Source: DAOUAE01 sp034433795 (GTDB lineage Bacteria > Chloroflexota > UBA6077 > FW602-bin22 > DAOUAE01). From it: a stretch of 64,000 nt of DNA. Each line of letters opens with the position of its first letter. Position 1 is the first letter of the stretch. The stretch is from positions 10,174 to 74,173 of the forward strand of contig DAOUAE010000087.1 of the NCBI GenBank assembly GCA_034433795.1, given 5' to 3'. A program made the translations under genes and the position numbers. Positions 16,600 through 24,143 of the stretch are shown here, in pieces. A model generated the notes under the pieces. The model ran no database searches and was not told where the DNA came from. It was given only the letters and a program-made list of their open reading frames with translations.

Positions 16600-17514
16600 A
16601 TGGCGCAGGCTTCTACTCCCCGCCTGGGCTTTATCGGCCTGGGAACGATGGGCAGCCGTCTGGCCCGACGGCTGCTTCAGGCCGGCTACGCTCTCACCGT
16701 CTACGATATCGACCCGGCCGCCGTCGCTCGCCTGCGGGAGAGCGGGGCTCAGCCGGCGCCCTCGGTTCCGGCGCTGGTGGCCGCCAGCGATATTGTGCTG
16801 AGCAGCCTGCCGCTGCCGACCGATGTGGCCGCGGTCTACACCGGACCGGAGGGCGCGCTCCAGACCGCTCGCCCCGACCAGGTCATGGTCGACCTCAGCA
16901 CCATCGACCCGACGACCGCCCAGCAGGTGGCCCAGGCGCTGGCGGCGAAGGGCGTGGCCTTCCTCGACGCGCCGGTCTCCGGCGGCCCCGTCGGCGCCGA
17001 GAGCGGCACCCTGGTGGTGATGGTCGGTGGCGAGGCGGCCGCCCTGGAGCGGGTCGAGCCGGTCCTGCGGACCTTCAGCCAGCGGATCGTCCACGTCGGC
17101 CCGGTGGGCGCCGGCTCGACGCTCAAACTGGCCAACCAGTTGCTGGTGGCCGCCCACACCATCGCCACGATGGAGGCGGTGGTCTTCGCCGAGCGGGCCG
17201 GCATCCCGCCCCAGACCGTGCTGGCGGCGCTGTCGGCCGGGGCGGCCGACAGCGTCATCCTGCGCCGGAGCATCCGCGACTTCGTCCTGACCGGCGACTT
17301 CCGGCCCCAGTTCGCCCTGCGGCTCCTGGTCAAGGACCTGCGGCTCTATCTGGCCGAGGCCTGGAGCCTGGGGACGCCCACCCCCACTGGCGAGCCGGCC
17401 CTGGCCCTCTTTGAACAGGCCCTGGCCGCCGGCTACGGCGGCGAGGACTACGCCGCCGTCCTCAAACTTCTGCGCCAGATGGCCGAAACGCCCGGCCCGC
17501 CGACCGAGCCCTGA
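16600..17514 (+). CDS. NAD(P)-dependent beta-hydroxyacid dehydrogenase (3-hydroxyisobutyrate dehydrogenase family)
   Basis: A 304-residue dehydrogenase. The N-terminal Rossmann motif is LGFIGLGTMGSRLARRLLQA; the substrate motif DAPVSGGPVGAESGTLVVMV and the catalytic Lys in GAGSTLKLANQLLVAAHT follow in family order. Likely substrates are 3-hydroxyisobutyrate, tartronate semialdehyde, glyoxylate or succinic semialdehyde; motifs alone do not decide. ATG 16600 is chosen because the dinucleotide fold should begin about ten residues in. The next gene begins 45 bases later across a strong hairpin. Confidence 0.87.
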   Translation: MAQASTPRLGFIGLGTMGSRLARRLLQAGYALTVYDIDPAAVARLRESGAQPAPSVPALVAASDIVLSSLPLPTDVAAVYTGPEGALQTARPDQVMVDLSTIDPTTAQQVAQALAAKGVAFLDAPVSGGPVGAESGTLVVMVGGEAAALERVEPVLRTFSQRIVHVGPVGAGSTLKLANQLLVAAHTIATMEAVVFAERAGIPPQTVLAALSAGAADSVILRRSIRDFVLTGDFRPQFALRLLVKDLRLYLAEAWSLGTPTPTGEPALALFEQALAAGYGGEDYAAVLKLLRQMAETPGPPTEP

Positions 17515-17525
17515 TTCCCCCGGCG

Positions 17526-17560
17526 ATCCGCGCCGGCCAGAAAACCCCGCCGGCGCGGAT
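17526..17560 (+). promoter_or_regulatory. Strong hairpin covering a start codon
   Basis: ATCCGCGCCGGC (17526-17537) and GCCGGCGCGGAT (17549-17560) form a perfect 12-bp stem with an 11-base loop. Its last two bases are the first two of the ATG at 17559. No T-run follows, so it is a weak terminator at best; it could mask the start of the nuclease-like gene. Confidence 0.5.
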
Positions 17561-18479
17561 GCTGGCCGAGCCGCCGCCGGCCGGCGATCTGGCGGTCGTT
17601 CGGCTGGATCCGGTGGCCGCGCTCGTCCGGCGGCTGCAGACGGCCCAGCGCCGGTCCGAGGCCCCTCATGAGTTCGAGAGCGCCCTGGCCGAGGCCTTCG
17701 CCTTCCTGGGCTTTGCGGTCGAGCGGCTGGGCGGGCCGGGCGAGACCGACCTGGTGCTCACCGCCCACCTGGGCGCCGACAGCTACCGGGTGATCGTCGA
17801 CGCCAAGACCAGCAAAAACGGGAAGGTGACCGAGAATCAGATCAACTGGCCGGTCCTGGCGCAGCACCGCAAACACCATGGGGCCACCGACGCCGTGGTG
17901 GTGGGCGAGGAGTTCGGCGGCGGCAATCTTCTGCGCTTCGCCACCGAGTACGGGGTGACGCTTCTGCGCACCGCCGACCTCGGCGCGGTCCTGGAGCGGC
18001 ACGCCGCCACCCCGTTCACTCTGCTGGATCTTCGCGACCTTTTCGCCACCACCGGGTCGAATCACGAGGGGCTGGCCGCCCTGCGCCGGCGGTCGGCCGA
18101 CGCCCAGCGCCGCTGGCGGCTGCTGGGGGCGGTGATCGCCCGTGAGGCGGTCCGGTGGACCGCCTCACCCCACCACGCCCGGATCCCTCAGCCGCCCCGG
18201 CTGACTGCCGAGGCCCTTTACGCCGTCTTTATCGCCCAGGCGGGCCAGGCTGGCAACCTCTCCGACGTCCCCTCGCTGGATGATCTCAAGGCGGCGCTGG
18301 AGTTCCTGAGCAATCCGGCGCTGGGGATTCTGCGGCGCCTGCCCGGCAGCGACGATGCCTTCCACCTGACCCTGAGCCCCCAGATGGCCTGGCGGCGTCT
18401 GAGCGCCCTGGCCCGGACGGTGGAGGCCACTCTGGCGCCGCTGGCGGCGCTGGCGGTCGGGACCGGATCGGCCGGCTAG
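17559..18479 (+). CDS. Orphan PD-(D/E)XK nuclease-like protein
   Basis: A 306-residue protein. After a helical start comes the pattern FEFESALAEAFAFLGFAVER-like helix (HEFESALAEAFAFLGF), then LGGPGETDLVLTAHLG and YRVIVDAKTSKNGKV. The order Glu in the helix, Asp in ETDLVL, and DAK on the next strand is the PD-(D/E)XK core of Mrr-like and BsuBI-like restriction nucleases. A His/Lys-rich loop (AQHRKHHGATDAVVVGEEFG) and the strand ending in YGVTLLRTADL complete the fold. The C-terminal 130 residues are helical and unassigned. No methyltransferase or specificity subunit is near. The start codon is in a hairpin, so translation may be controlled. Confidence 0.65.
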   Translation: MLAEPPPAGDLAVVRLDPVAALVRRLQTAQRRSEAPHEFESALAEAFAFLGFAVERLGGPGETDLVLTAHLGADSYRVIVDAKTSKNGKVTENQINWPVLAQHRKHHGATDAVVVGEEFGGGNLLRFATEYGVTLLRTADLGAVLERHAATPFTLLDLRDLFATTGSNHEGLAALRRRSADAQRRWRLLGAVIAREAVRWTASPHHARIPQPPRLTAEALYAVFIAQAGQAGNLSDVPSLDDLKAALEFLSNPALGILRRLPGSDDAFHLTLSPQMAWRRLSALARTVEATLAPLAALAVGTGSAG

Positions 18480-19237
18480 GCCAGAAGCGAATAGCCGCCG
18501 TCGGCGACGATCACCTGACCGACGATCCAGCGGGCCTCGGGCCGGCAGAGGAGCGCCACCACGTCGGCGATGTCCTCCGGTCGGCCGACCCGGCCCAGGG
18601 GGGTGCGCTGCCGGGCGGCCTCGAGCAGTGTGGCGGCCTCGGGCAACGCCCGCAGGGCATCGGTGTCGACCACGCCCCCGGCCACCGCGTTGACGATGAT
18701 CCCCTTCGGAGCCAGTTCCACCGCCAGGTAGCGGGTGAGCGTGTCGAGCACCGCCTTGGCCGCGCCCACCGCCGCGTAACTGGGGATGACGCGGTGCGAC
18801 CCCAGACTGGTGAGGCTGATGATCCGGCCGTCGCCGCGTCCCTCCATCCAGGGCAGCGCCGCCTGGGCCAGGAGCAGGAGCGACCGGCCCATGGTGTCGA
18901 GGGTGCGCTGCCAGTGCTTGACCTCGAGCGCCAGAGCCGGTCGGAGCACGCCGAAGGCCACGTTGCAGACCAGGATATCGATGCCGCCCAGAAACGTCCC
19001 GGCCGCCTGGCAGAGCCGGGCGATGTCGTCGGGCTCGCCCAGGTCGGCCCGCAGGGCCGTCGCCCGCCGGCCCAGGGCGGTGATGGCCGCCACCGTCTCC
19101 TCGGCCAGGGCCGGGTGGCGGAAGTAGCTGACCACCACGTCGGCCCCGTCGCGGGCCAGCTTGAGGGCAATGGCCCGGCCGATCCCCCGACTGGCGCCGG
19201 TGACCAGGGCGCACCGGCCGGCCAGCGGCTCAGCCAT
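18476..19237 (-). CDS. fabL: Enoyl-[acyl-carrier-protein] reductase III (FabL-type SDR)
   Basis: A 253-residue SDR. The nucleotide motif is CALVTGASRGIGRAIALKLA. Unlike common SDRs, the catalytic pair is Tyr154 and Lys161 with six residues between (SYAAVGAAKA), and the region RYLAVELAPKGIIVNAVAGG then VVDTDALRALP mirrors Bacillus FabL, whose Tyr151-Lys158 pair has the same spacing. FabL reduces enoyl-ACP with NADPH in fatty-acid elongation and is much less sensitive to triclosan than FabI. The short gene at 19230 precedes and overlaps it by eight bases; it converges with the nuclease-like gene, overlapping four bases. Confidence 0.85.
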   Translation of the reverse strand: MAEPLAGRCALVTGASRGIGRAIALKLARDGADVVVSYFRHPALAEETVAAITALGRRATALRADLGEPDDIARLCQAAGTFLGGIDILVCNVAFGVLRPALALEVKHWQRTLDTMGRSLLLLAQAALPWMEGRGDGRIISLTSLGSHRVIPSYAAVGAAKAVLDTLTRYLAVELAPKGIIVNAVAGGVVDTDALRALPEAATLLEAARQRTPLGRVGRPEDIADVVALLCRPEARWIVGQVIVADGGYSLLA

Positions 19238-19505
19238 CGGCCGCCTCCAGCAGGGGATAGTCGCGGCGCAGCCGCTCCCAGAGGGCCCGCACCGCCGGGT
19301 CGTCCGCGTGCTGGGCCAGCAGCTGCAGCAGCTCCACCGCCCGGGCGCGGGGCAGGGGCACGAGGGTTGTGCCGGCCTGCGGCCGGGTGCTGACCGTCAG
19401 CACCTCGTTGGTGAGAGCGTCGGACGCCTCCGGCGAGAGGAGGGCCCGCAGGAGCGTCCGGAACTCCTCGACGGTCAGGCGCAGGGTGACGGTCTCCGCA
19501 GACAC
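19230..19505 (-). CDS. Hypothetical protein in an operon with fabL
   Basis: A 91-residue soluble acidic-basic protein (TVTLRLTVEEFRTLLRALLS at the start), predicted strand then helices, Leu-rich. It overlaps the fabL start by eight bases and has its own promoter region immediately upstream, where an inverted repeat covers a TATAAT. Family not recognised. Confidence 0.6.
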   Translation of the reverse strand: MSAETVTLRLTVEEFRTLLRALLSPEASDALTNEVLTVSTRPQAGTTLVPLPRARAVELLQLLAQHADDPAVRALWERLRRDYPLLEAADG

Positions 19506-19520
19506 ACCTGGCTCTCTTGG

Positions 19521-19541
19521 GTGGTATCCCGATTATACCAC
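19521..19541 (-). promoter_or_regulatory. Inverted repeat overlapping a -10 element
   Basis: GTGGTAT (19521-19527) and ATACCAC (19535-19541) are perfect arms around seven bases. On the minus strand the site contains TATAAT (complement of 19532-19537), so a bound repressor would block the promoter of the 19505 gene and fabL. No good -35 is visible. Confidence 0.45.
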
Positions 19542-19627
19542 GATATATCACGCCGCCCCCACCGCCGGAGCGGCCGCCGGGCGAGATGGCCAGTCCTTCG
19601 CCGACCCGTCACGACGGGAGGGCGCTC

Positions 19628-19828
19628 TCAGAGCAGCCGGTGCGGCTCCTCAACAATCGGCCCCGGCCGGCTCTGGGCCCGGAGGCGGGTCAGCCAGGCG
19701 ATGAAGGCGTCGCGCTGATGGCCCTGCTGGACGCGGAGATCCTTCCCCAGCCGGCGGCGGCCCCCCTTGCGGCCGTGGCGCCGGCCGGCGACCAGCGGGA
19801 AAGAGAAACCGGTGCGGGTCCGTCGCAT
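19628..19828 (-). CDS. Possible small basic protein (weak)
   Basis: A 66-residue frame starting at ATG 19828 behind GGGGAG, rich in Arg, Gly and Lys (GRRHGRKGGRRRLGKDLRVQ) and ending with a helix-like stretch DAFIAWLTRLRAQS. It has no recognised family and competes with an equally long plus-strand frame. Kept because of the ribosome site, but it may be chance. Confidence 0.25.
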   Translation of the reverse strand: MRRTRTGFSFPLVAGRRHGRKGGRRRLGKDLRVQQGHQRDAFIAWLTRLRAQSRPGPIVEEPHRLL

Positions 19829-19914
19829 CGTGCTCCCCGGCGGAGGCCGCCGCAAGATTCGGACCAGGACGGGCAGCCGCCGCTCGTCTGACCCCCACCC
19901 CGCCTGCGGGTGTC

Positions 19915-19944
19915 TTGCCAGCCCGGCCGGCTCCGTGGTAGACT
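19915..19944 (+). promoter_or_regulatory. Promoter of the hydrolase gene
   Basis: TTGCCA (19915-19920), 18 bases, TAGACT (19939-19944), then 35 bases to the ATG at 19980. Confidence 0.5.
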
Positions 19945-19979
19945 CGCCTCCCGGAGACGGTGGTTGCCCCGGATCGGCC

Positions 19980-20891
19980 ATGCCTCTGCGGCGCGAGCGT
20001 CTGCTGCAGCTTATGGGGCCCCTGCCCACCCCGGCTCCGCTGGCGCCCCAGGTCGAGGAGCGGGTGGTCCTGGAGGGAGGGCTGGTGCGCGAGCGGGTCA
20101 CCTACCAGGTCGAGAAAGGCGAGCGCATTGCCGCCTACCTCTTCCTGCCGCCCGGTGACCGCCCCCGCCCGGCCATCCTCTGCCTGCACCAGCACGCCGG
20201 CCAGTACGATCTCGGCAAGAGCGAGCCGGCCGGGCTGGCCGGCGACCCCAACCAGTTTCTCGCCCTGGAGCTGGCCCGCCGGGGCTACGTCACCCTGACC
20301 TACGACCACCTCGGCTTCGAAGAGCGCCGTCACCCCCGCCTGGCCGGACGCGACTACGAGCGGTTCGAGTTCACCCGCCGCCTCAGCTACGGCCGGACGC
20401 TCCAGGCCAAGTACGCCGGCGACGCCATGCGGGCGGTCGACTACCTGCTGACCCGCCCTGAGGTCGACGGCCGGCGTCTGGGCTGCATCGGCCACTCGCT
20501 CGGCGGCCAGCAGACGCTCTTCACCATGGCCCTGGACCCCCGGCTGCGGGTGGGGGTGGCCAGTTGTGGCTTCGCCAGTCTGGCCAGCATCTTCGCCGCC
20601 GCCATCAACCACAACTTCGCCCTCTACGTCCCCGGCCTGGCGGCCGAGGGCGACATCGGCGACCTCCTGGCGCTGGTCGCCCCCCGGCCCTTCCTCATCG
20701 TCGCCGGCCGGGAGGACCCGATCTTCCCCTTCACCGGCGTCCTGGCCGCCTACCACCAGGCCCGGGCCGTCTACGAGCAGGCCGGTGCCGCCGACCGGCT
20801 GGCGCTGCTGGACCTGGCGGCCGGCCACGCCTTCCCCCCCGACGCCCGCGCCCAGGCCTACGCCTGGTTCGACCGCTGGCTCGGCGCCTGA
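19980..20891 (+). CDS. Alpha/beta hydrolase (dienelactone hydrolase/acetyl-xylan-esterase-like)
   Basis: A 303-residue hydrolase. The oxyanion region is AILCLHQHAGQYDLGKSEPA; the nucleophile elbow is GCIGHSLGGQQT with Ser in GHSLG; the acid is probably Asp in AGREDPIFPF and the base His in LDLAAGHAFPP. The N-terminal strand pair and the long insertion between the oxyanion loop and nucleophile resemble the DLH/abhydrolase_7 esterases. Cytosolic, no signal peptide. The start ATG 19980 is supported by the promoter just upstream. Its end overlaps the convergent kinase gene by 34 bases. Confidence 0.85.
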   Translation: MPLRRERLLQLMGPLPTPAPLAPQVEERVVLEGGLVRERVTYQVEKGERIAAYLFLPPGDRPRPAILCLHQHAGQYDLGKSEPAGLAGDPNQFLALELARRGYVTLTYDHLGFEERRHPRLAGRDYERFEFTRRLSYGRTLQAKYAGDAMRAVDYLLTRPEVDGRRLGCIGHSLGGQQTLFTMALDPRLRVGVASCGFASLASIFAAAINHNFALYVPGLAAEGDIGDLLALVAPRPFLIVAGREDPIFPFTGVLAAYHQARAVYEQAGAADRLALLDLAAGHAFPPDARAQAYAWFDRWLGA

Positions 20892-22375
20892 GCCCCGGCG
20901 GTCGGACCGGGAGCCACCCGGGGCAGGCGGAAGCAGAAGGTCGCGCCCCGGTTCGGCCCGGGGCTGGTGGCCCAGACGGTGCCCCCGTGGGCGGCGATGA
21001 TGGCCCGGGTGATGTAGAGGCCCAGGCCCAGCCCCCGGAGCTGGGGAGCGCGGGCCAGCCGGCGGTAGGGCTCGAAAAGAAGCTCGATCTCCTCAGGCTG
21101 CAGGCCGATCCCCTGGTCGCTGACACAGACCTCGACCTGGCCGTCCAGCGCCCGCAGGCAGATGGTGACCTCGCCGCCCTGCGGGCTGTACTTGATGGCG
21201 TTGCTCAGGAGATTGGTCAGGGCCTGGGCCAGCCGGTCCGGGTCCCAGACCCCCTCCAGCCGGTCCGGGGCCACCAGGCGCAGGCCGTGCCGGGTGGTGG
21301 TCGCCTGCTGCTCCTCGACGACCCGCCGGGCCAGGGCCACCAGGTCCACCGGGCGGGGTTCGACGGTGAACCGGCCCGTCTCGATCCGGGCGACGTCGAG
21401 AAGGTCGGTCACCAGACGGTTGAGCCGCTGAGCCTGCTCCAGGATCGTCTGGGGCAGGCGCGCGCGCCGCTCCGGCGGCAGCCGCTCCCACCGCGCCAGC
21501 AGCTGGGTGCCCACCACCAGCGGCGTCAGGAGGTTCTTGAGGTCGTGGGCGATGGCGGCGGTGAAGAGCTCGCGCCGCCGGCGCTCCTCGGTCAGCGCCG
21601 CCGTCTGCCGCTGGGCCTCCTCGTAGAGCCGGGCCTGGTGAATGGCCACGGCGAAGAGGCGCCCCAGCGTCTGGGCCGACTGCAGGTCGGCGGGTGTGAA
21701 GACGCGGGGGCTGGCCGACACCAGCGTCACCACCCCCACCGCCTCCTGACCGACCACCAGCGGGATGGCCAGCAGACAGCGGTAGCGCTCGAGATCGTAA
21801 AGCCGCCGGGCGAGCGGATGCTGCTGGTAGTCCGGCAGACGGGCGACATCTTCGACCGCCTGCACCTGCCGGCGCCGGAAGGCCTGGACGGTGAGCAGCG
21901 GGAGATCGAGGTCCAGCCGGGCGAGCAGGGCCACGGCCTCGGGGGTGAGCGGACCGTAGTGGGCGGCCAGACGGAGCCCGCCCCGCTCCGGGTCGGCCAC
22001 CCAGACCGCCCCCTTCTCGAAGCCCAGGGCGGCGCAGAGCGCCGCCAGGCCGGCGGTCAGGGTCTGCGGAACCGCGACCGTCTGGACCAGGGCCGAGGCC
22101 AGCTGCGCCACCGCCTCCAGGTGCCGGTGCTCCTGGCGGAGGCGGGCCTCGGCCTGTTCGTGGGCCAGCAGCTCCCGGCGGACGACGGCGTACCAGAACG
22201 ACGCCGTGGCGATCAGGAAGGCCCACTCCTTGAGGGTCTGCAGCCGGGTGAGACGCAGCGGGTCGGCCGGCGCCAGCCAGAGGACCACCTGATCGGTGGT
22301 CAGCACCCAGGTCACCCCGACGGCGGCGTACAGCAGGGCCAGCCAGAGGGCCCGTCGGCCGGGGCGATCGGTCAT
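20858..22375 (-). CDS. Orphan membrane sensor histidine kinase with GAF domain
   Basis: A 505-residue kinase. Two N-terminal membrane spans (WLALLYAAVGVTWVLTTDQV and KEWAFLIATASFWYAVV) lead by a short coiled segment (AHEQAEARLRQEHRHLEAVA) into a GAF domain (about 90-240). HisKA follows with His277 in AIAHDLKNLLTP, then HATPase with N-box LTNLLSNAIKYSPQGG, G1 DQGIGLQPEE and G2 GLGLGLYITRAI. The Asn-Leu-Leu context in the H-box (HDLKNLL) is typical of phytochrome-like and PAS kinases. No response regulator is adjacent. Confidence 0.9.
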   Translation of the reverse strand: MTDRPGRRALWLALLYAAVGVTWVLTTDQVVLWLAPADPLRLTRLQTLKEWAFLIATASFWYAVVRRELLAHEQAEARLRQEHRHLEAVAQLASALVQTVAVPQTLTAGLAALCAALGFEKGAVWVADPERGGLRLAAHYGPLTPEAVALLARLDLDLPLLTVQAFRRRQVQAVEDVARLPDYQQHPLARRLYDLERYRCLLAIPLVVGQEAVGVVTLVSASPRVFTPADLQSAQTLGRLFAVAIHQARLYEEAQRQTAALTEERRRRELFTAAIAHDLKNLLTPLVVGTQLLARWERLPPERRARLPQTILEQAQRLNRLVTDLLDVARIETGRFTVEPRPVDLVALARRVVEEQQATTTRHGLRLVAPDRLEGVWDPDRLAQALTNLLSNAIKYSPQGGEVTICLRALDGQVEVCVSDQGIGLQPEEIELLFEPYRRLARAPQLRGLGLGLYITRAIIAAHGGTVWATSPGPNRGATFCFRLPRVAPGPTAGAQAPSQRSNQA

Positions 22376-22504
22376 CGCCGGCCCCGTGGTCGCCCGGACG
22401 GGCCCGCGCCGACCCCCCGCGCCGGGGCGCTCTGGCCCACCAGTTCGCTCGCCCGGCTGATGACGCCTGTCAGGGCCGGCCAGACGCTCTGACCAGCCGT
22501 CATC

Positions 22505-22759
22505 TCAGGCCAGGCGACGTTCGGTTCCGGAGGGATCGGTCGCCGGGGTCGGTGCGGTGGGAGGTGGAGAGGAAGACGGATCGGCGGGGGGTCGCCAGCG
22601 GGGCGTGAGCGGGCGGCGCGGCGTCCGTTCGACCGCCTCCGGGGCGAAGGCCTCGGGCAGCCAGGTCGTCACCGTGCAGCGCCCGTTGGGCGTCTCGTGC
22701 CAGTAAAAGGGACCACGCAGGACCAGCGCGCCCTGACACTTCTTGCAGTATGGCGCCAT
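22505..22759 (-). CDS. Small Cys-pair protein, unknown
   Basis: About 84 residues. The N-terminus MAPYCKKCQGALVLRGPFYW has one CxxC knuckle, followed by NGRCTVTTWLPEAF with a third Cys, then a Pro/Thr-rich low-complexity tail. Only half a zinc ribbon is visible, so metal binding is uncertain. The start is taken at ATG 22759; an upstream ATG adds four residues. It lies between the kinase and the sulfur operon and on the same strand as both. Confidence 0.5.
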   Translation of the reverse strand: MAPYCKKCQGALVLRGPFYWHETPNGRCTVTTWLPEAFAPEAVERTPRRPLTPRWRPPADPSSSPPPTAPTPATDPSGTERRLA

Positions 22760-22847
22760 CCTTACCACCACCCAGATGCCCCAGAATCACCCGCAGTGAC
22801 TGCTGCGCTCTCCTTCTCCTGCAAGAGCAGTACCGCGCCGCCCCCCC

Positions 22848-22883
22848 AAAAAAAAGCCCCCGCGCGGGAGTCCGCGCGGGGGC
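22848..22883 (-). terminator. Strong intrinsic terminator of the sulfur operon
   Basis: On the minus strand a perfect 12-bp GC stem (22872-22883 with 22856-22867) with a four-base loop is followed by eight T (complement of the A-run 22848-22855), 13 bases after the rhodanese stop. Confidence 0.92.
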
Positions 22884-22895
22884 GGGAGGGTCGGT

Positions 22896-23816
22896 TCAGC
22901 GCTGGATCGGGGTGTCCTCGCGGTTCCCCCACTCGGCCCAGGAGCCGTCGTAGTTGCGGATCTGGCCGTAGCCGATGAGGCGCAGGGTGAAGAAGGTGTG
23001 GGCCGCCCGCACCGCCGTCTGGCAGTAGGTGATGATCTCCTTGTCCTTGGTGATGCCCTTGGACTCGTAGAGCTGGCGGAGTTCGGCCGCCGGCTTGAAG
23101 ACCTTCAGGTCTTCGGTGATGTTCTGCCGCCAGTCGATGTTGACCGCCGAGGGGATGTGGCCGCCGCGCTTGGCCCGCACGTCGGTGCCGCTGTACTCGG
23201 CCGGCGAGCGGGCGTCGATGATGACGGCGTTCGGCCGGTCGATGGCGGCCTTGACCTCGTCCAGGGTGCAGATGACCGCCGGGTTGGGCCGGGCGGTGAA
23301 GGTGGCCGGGGCGACCTTCGGCTCGGCGGTGGTGGTCGGACGGTTCTCTCGGGTCCACTTGACCCAGCCGCCGTTCAGGACCTTGGCCCGGGTGTGGCCG
23401 TAGTAGTCCAGCACCCACCAGAGGCGGGCGGCCCAGAGGCCGCCATCGGCGTCGTAGGCCACCACCGTCGTGTCGTTGCCGATCCCCAGTTCGCTCATCA
23501 GGCGTTCGAACTTGTCCGGCGGGATGACGTAGAGCCTGTTGGCATCGTCCTTCAGCCGGGCCCCGTCGAGGTGGACGGCGCCCGGGATGTGCCCGGCCTG
23601 GTACTGGTCGCGCGGCCGCATGTCCACGATGCGGAGGGCGGGATCCTCCAGGTGCTGGGCCAGCCAGTCGGTCTCGGCCAGAAGCTCCGGATGGGCGTAG
23701 CCCTCACTGGCCGGCGCCGGGGCCACGGCCGGCCGGAGCGGCGCGCAGCTGGCCCCGACCAGAGCCAGAACGAGCAGGAGCAGCGGTAGGAGACGCAGCC
23801 CTCGCCACCATCGCAT
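22896..23816 (-). CDS. Tandem-rhodanese sulfurtransferase lipoprotein
   Basis: A 306-residue exported protein. The signal LLPLLLLVLALVGASC ends in a lipobox (GASC), so it should be anchored outside the membrane. Two rhodanese domains follow: the first (about 45-170) has Asp where the catalytic Cys should be (VVAYDADGG) and is structural; the second (about 185-300) has the active loop ITYCQTAVRAAH with the persulfide Cys. Typical substrate is thiosulfate. It starts at ATG 23816, right after the TusA stop, last gene of the YeeE-TusA-rhodanese operon, and ends at a strong terminator. It could deliver sulfur at the importer's outer face. Confidence 0.9.
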   Translation of the reverse strand: MRWWRGLRLLPLLLLVLALVGASCAPLRPAVAPAPASEGYAHPELLAETDWLAQHLEDPALRIVDMRPRDQYQAGHIPGAVHLDGARLKDDANRLYVIPPDKFERLMSELGIGNDTTVVAYDADGGLWAARLWWVLDYYGHTRAKVLNGGWVKWTRENRPTTTAEPKVAPATFTARPNPAVICTLDEVKAAIDRPNAVIIDARSPAEYSGTDVRAKRGGHIPSAVNIDWRQNITEDLKVFKPAAELRQLYESKGITKDKEIITYCQTAVRAAHTFFTLRLIGYGQIRNYDGSWAEWGNREDTPIQR

Positions 23817-23817
23817 C

Positions 23818-24108
23818 TCAGACCCCTCCCTCGCCGGCCTGGGCAAGGGTATGCGCCAGCCGGCTCAGCACCGCCCGGGGATCCACCGCGCCGGCCGCCT
23901 TCCGCAGCCGGATCCGCCACTCGGCCGGGCCGAGCGTCTCGATCTCGGCCTCGTAGCCGAGCTTGGCCGCCTCCCAGGGGATGGTGGCCAGGGCCGGGCT
24001 GTGGTCGGTCAGCACGGTCAGCGCCGCGATCCCCGGATGCTGCTTGAGAAACTCCACCGTCTTGAGCATCGGATAGGGGCAGATCTCGCCCCGGACATCG
24101 AGTTCCAT
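23818..24108 (-). CDS. TusA-family sulfur carrier protein
   Basis: A 96-residue protein; the first 75 residues form a TusA domain with the persulfide Cys in ELDVRGEICPYPMLKTVEF (CPxP). TusA/TsuB/YeeD proteins take sulfur from an importer or rhodanese and pass it on. A short C-terminal helix (RAVLSRLAHTLAQAGE) is extra. Start ATG 24108 has AAGGAGGGTGA upstream. It lies between the YeeE importer and the rhodanese, an arrangement that mirrors TsuA-TsuB thiosulfate uptake. Confidence 0.9.
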   Translation of the reverse strand: MELDVRGEICPYPMLKTVEFLKQHPGIAALTVLTDHSPALATIPWEAAKLGYEAEIETLGPAEWRIRLRKAAGAVDPRAVLSRLAHTLAQAGEGGV

Positions 24109-24143
24109 CGCGCTTTCACCCTCCTTGTCTCTGCTCCAGACCC

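Larger units (their letters stand above)
19506..19979. other. Intergenic region, inverted-repeat promoter at left, promoter at right
   Basis: About 470 bases. The left edge has the repeat at 19521-19541 for the leftward operon; the right edge has the 19915 promoter for the hydrolase. In between, a minus-strand frame 19628-19828 is the only candidate gene and is weak. Confidence 0.4.
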
